The notes beneath the pieces were generated by a model. The model did not search any database. It worked only from the letters and a program-made list of their open reading frames with translations, and was not told the origin of the DNA. The position numbers and the translations under genes were made by a program. A stretch of DNA of 64,000 nucleotides. It comes from Sipunculus nudus. Lineage: Eukaryota; Annelida; Sipuncula; Golfingiida; Sipunculidae. Shown piece after piece: positions 63,410 through 64,000 of this stretch (positions within the stretch are counted from its first letter, which is position 1; each line of letters opens with the position of its first letter). The DNA lies in NCBI GenBank assembly GCA_026874595.1, contig JAPPUL010000079.1, positions 489,001-553,000 of the forward strand, given 5' to 3'.

Positions 63410-63856
63410 TTAATCAGAATAATTTGATATCTTACTTATTTTCCACATTCTATCGTCTATTTGCATCCTAAGCACTTTCTTTTCTTCTTCTAACGTCTTC
63501 TTATTAAAAAAAAGTACATAAACTAAAGCCTCAATATTTGACTTTTGCTCTATTTTGGTGATTTCTATACTAAGTTCCTTAGCATAATCAATATATGCCT
63601 TTCTTTGCCGCTTAAGAAGAGGGGAAGGCTTTTCTTCGTAAAGCACCTCTTCTAACTTTTTAAACTCGCCAAGAGCCTCAGCAAGCAATATATCTTCAAG
63701 CTGGGTAAAAGACTCTTTATTCCCAATATTATTAAATGTCTTTGCAAAAAACTTTATTGTTCTACTAATTGATAAAGGATATAGGGCAGGACTATAGGTC
63801 CTACCACAAGATATTAAAAAAACTATACAAAGAATTAATATTATACTTCTAAACAT
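63410..63856 (-). CDS. Small lipoprotein of unknown function
   Basis: A 148-residue protein with a signal ending in a lipobox, FLISCGRT (Cys near residue 17), then helical sequence (FFAKTFNNIGNKESFTQLEDILLAEAL) and a charged end. No family recognised. It lies 18 bases upstream of uppP on the same strand, so the two are probably co-transcribed. Confidence 0.75.
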   Translation of the reverse strand: MFRSIILILCIVFLISCGRTYSPALYPLSISRTIKFFAKTFNNIGNKESFTQLEDILLAEALGEFKKLEEVLYEEKPSPLLKRQRKAYIDYAKELSIEITKIEQKSNIEALVYVLFFNKKTLEEEKKVLRMQIDDRMWKISKISNYSD

Positions 63857-63872
63857 GAAAGCTCTAAGTATT

Positions 63873-63954
63873 TGGGGAGAGCAGGATTTGAACCTACGAA
63901 GGCATAGCCAACAGATTTACAGTCTGCCCCCTTTAACCACTCGGGCATCTCCCC
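63873..63954 (-). tRNA. tRNA-Tyr (anticodon GTA)
   Basis: Minus-strand class II tRNA of 82 bases with a long variable arm (TTGGCTATGCCTTCGTAGG region). Acceptor stem GGGGAGA/TCTCCCC, anticodon loop CTGTAAA giving GTA, T-arm GGTTCAAATCC, discriminator A. CCA is not encoded. It precedes the lipoprotein-uppP pair. Confidence 0.96.
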
Positions 63955-64000
63955 TTTATAACAAATATTTACTTTGTAAGGACAAGCGTTATTAAGTACT

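Overview
This is one stretch of an AT-rich bacterial chromosome, gene-dense, with most genes on the minus strand. Two things point to a spirochaete: a 1215-residue single-pass coiled-coil protein whose N-terminus and C-terminal mini-helix-turn-helix look like the SpiroCoCo family, and the general mix of spirochaete-like orphan proteins. The presence of a full 14-gene complex I, acetolactate synthase, isocitrate dehydrogenase and a GH57 glucan-branching-type enzyme argues against Borrelia or Treponema and for a respiring or deep-branching spirochaete line. A divergent ParB-like gene resembling deltaproteobacterial ones keeps this assignment moderate. No virus, prophage, IS element or CRISPR array is visible.

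Layout: 1-5.0 kb, an unrecognised gene cut by the window edge and the coiled-coil protein. 5.2-6.8 kb (plus), a small PII-like protein and signal peptidase I. 6.9-9.1 kb, ilvB-ilvN. 9.2-24.2 kb, nuoABCDEFGHIJKLMN in canonical order on the minus strand, headed by a carboxymuconolactone-decarboxylase/Rieske fusion; nuoM is split by a seven-T run. 24.5-29.5 kb, dacB, a Nudix gene, tRNA-Lys, a 572-residue orphan, dtd and tRNA-Gly. 30-33 kb, pdxA (plus), RNase P RNA with its 3' part present three times in tandem, and icd. 33.1-36.5 kb, three tandem GLUG-repeat lipoprotein paralogues sharing an upstream leader. 36.6-43.6 kb, a LOG-like protein, hemC, an MBL-fold protein, an HDOD protein, a GH57 enzyme, a MORN-like small protein and carA. 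43.8-50.1 kb, orphans, obgE, a MORN-like lipoprotein, tldE and tldD. 50.2-59.3 kb (mostly plus), a phosphopantetheinyl transferase, a secreted orphan, a ParB-like protein, a very large PBP1-like protein, a GT2 glycosyltransferase, hisI and a methyltransferase. 59.3-64 kb, ftsK, uppP, a small lipoprotein and tRNA-Tyr.

Three genome-scale traits stand out. Base use is strongly strand-asymmetric: minus-strand genes have purine-rich wobble positions (Ile mostly ATA), while plus-strand genes from 5 to 52 kb have pyrimidine wobble (Ile mostly ATT/ATC), except for the block at 53.5-59.3 kb, which looks flipped. Short tandem duplications are very common between genes, including one that contains the nuoC start codon, and larger ones gave the rnpB triplication. 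The GLUG lipoproteins look like a tandem family that is still recombining. No intergenic gap exceeds 300 bases apart from the rnpB region.
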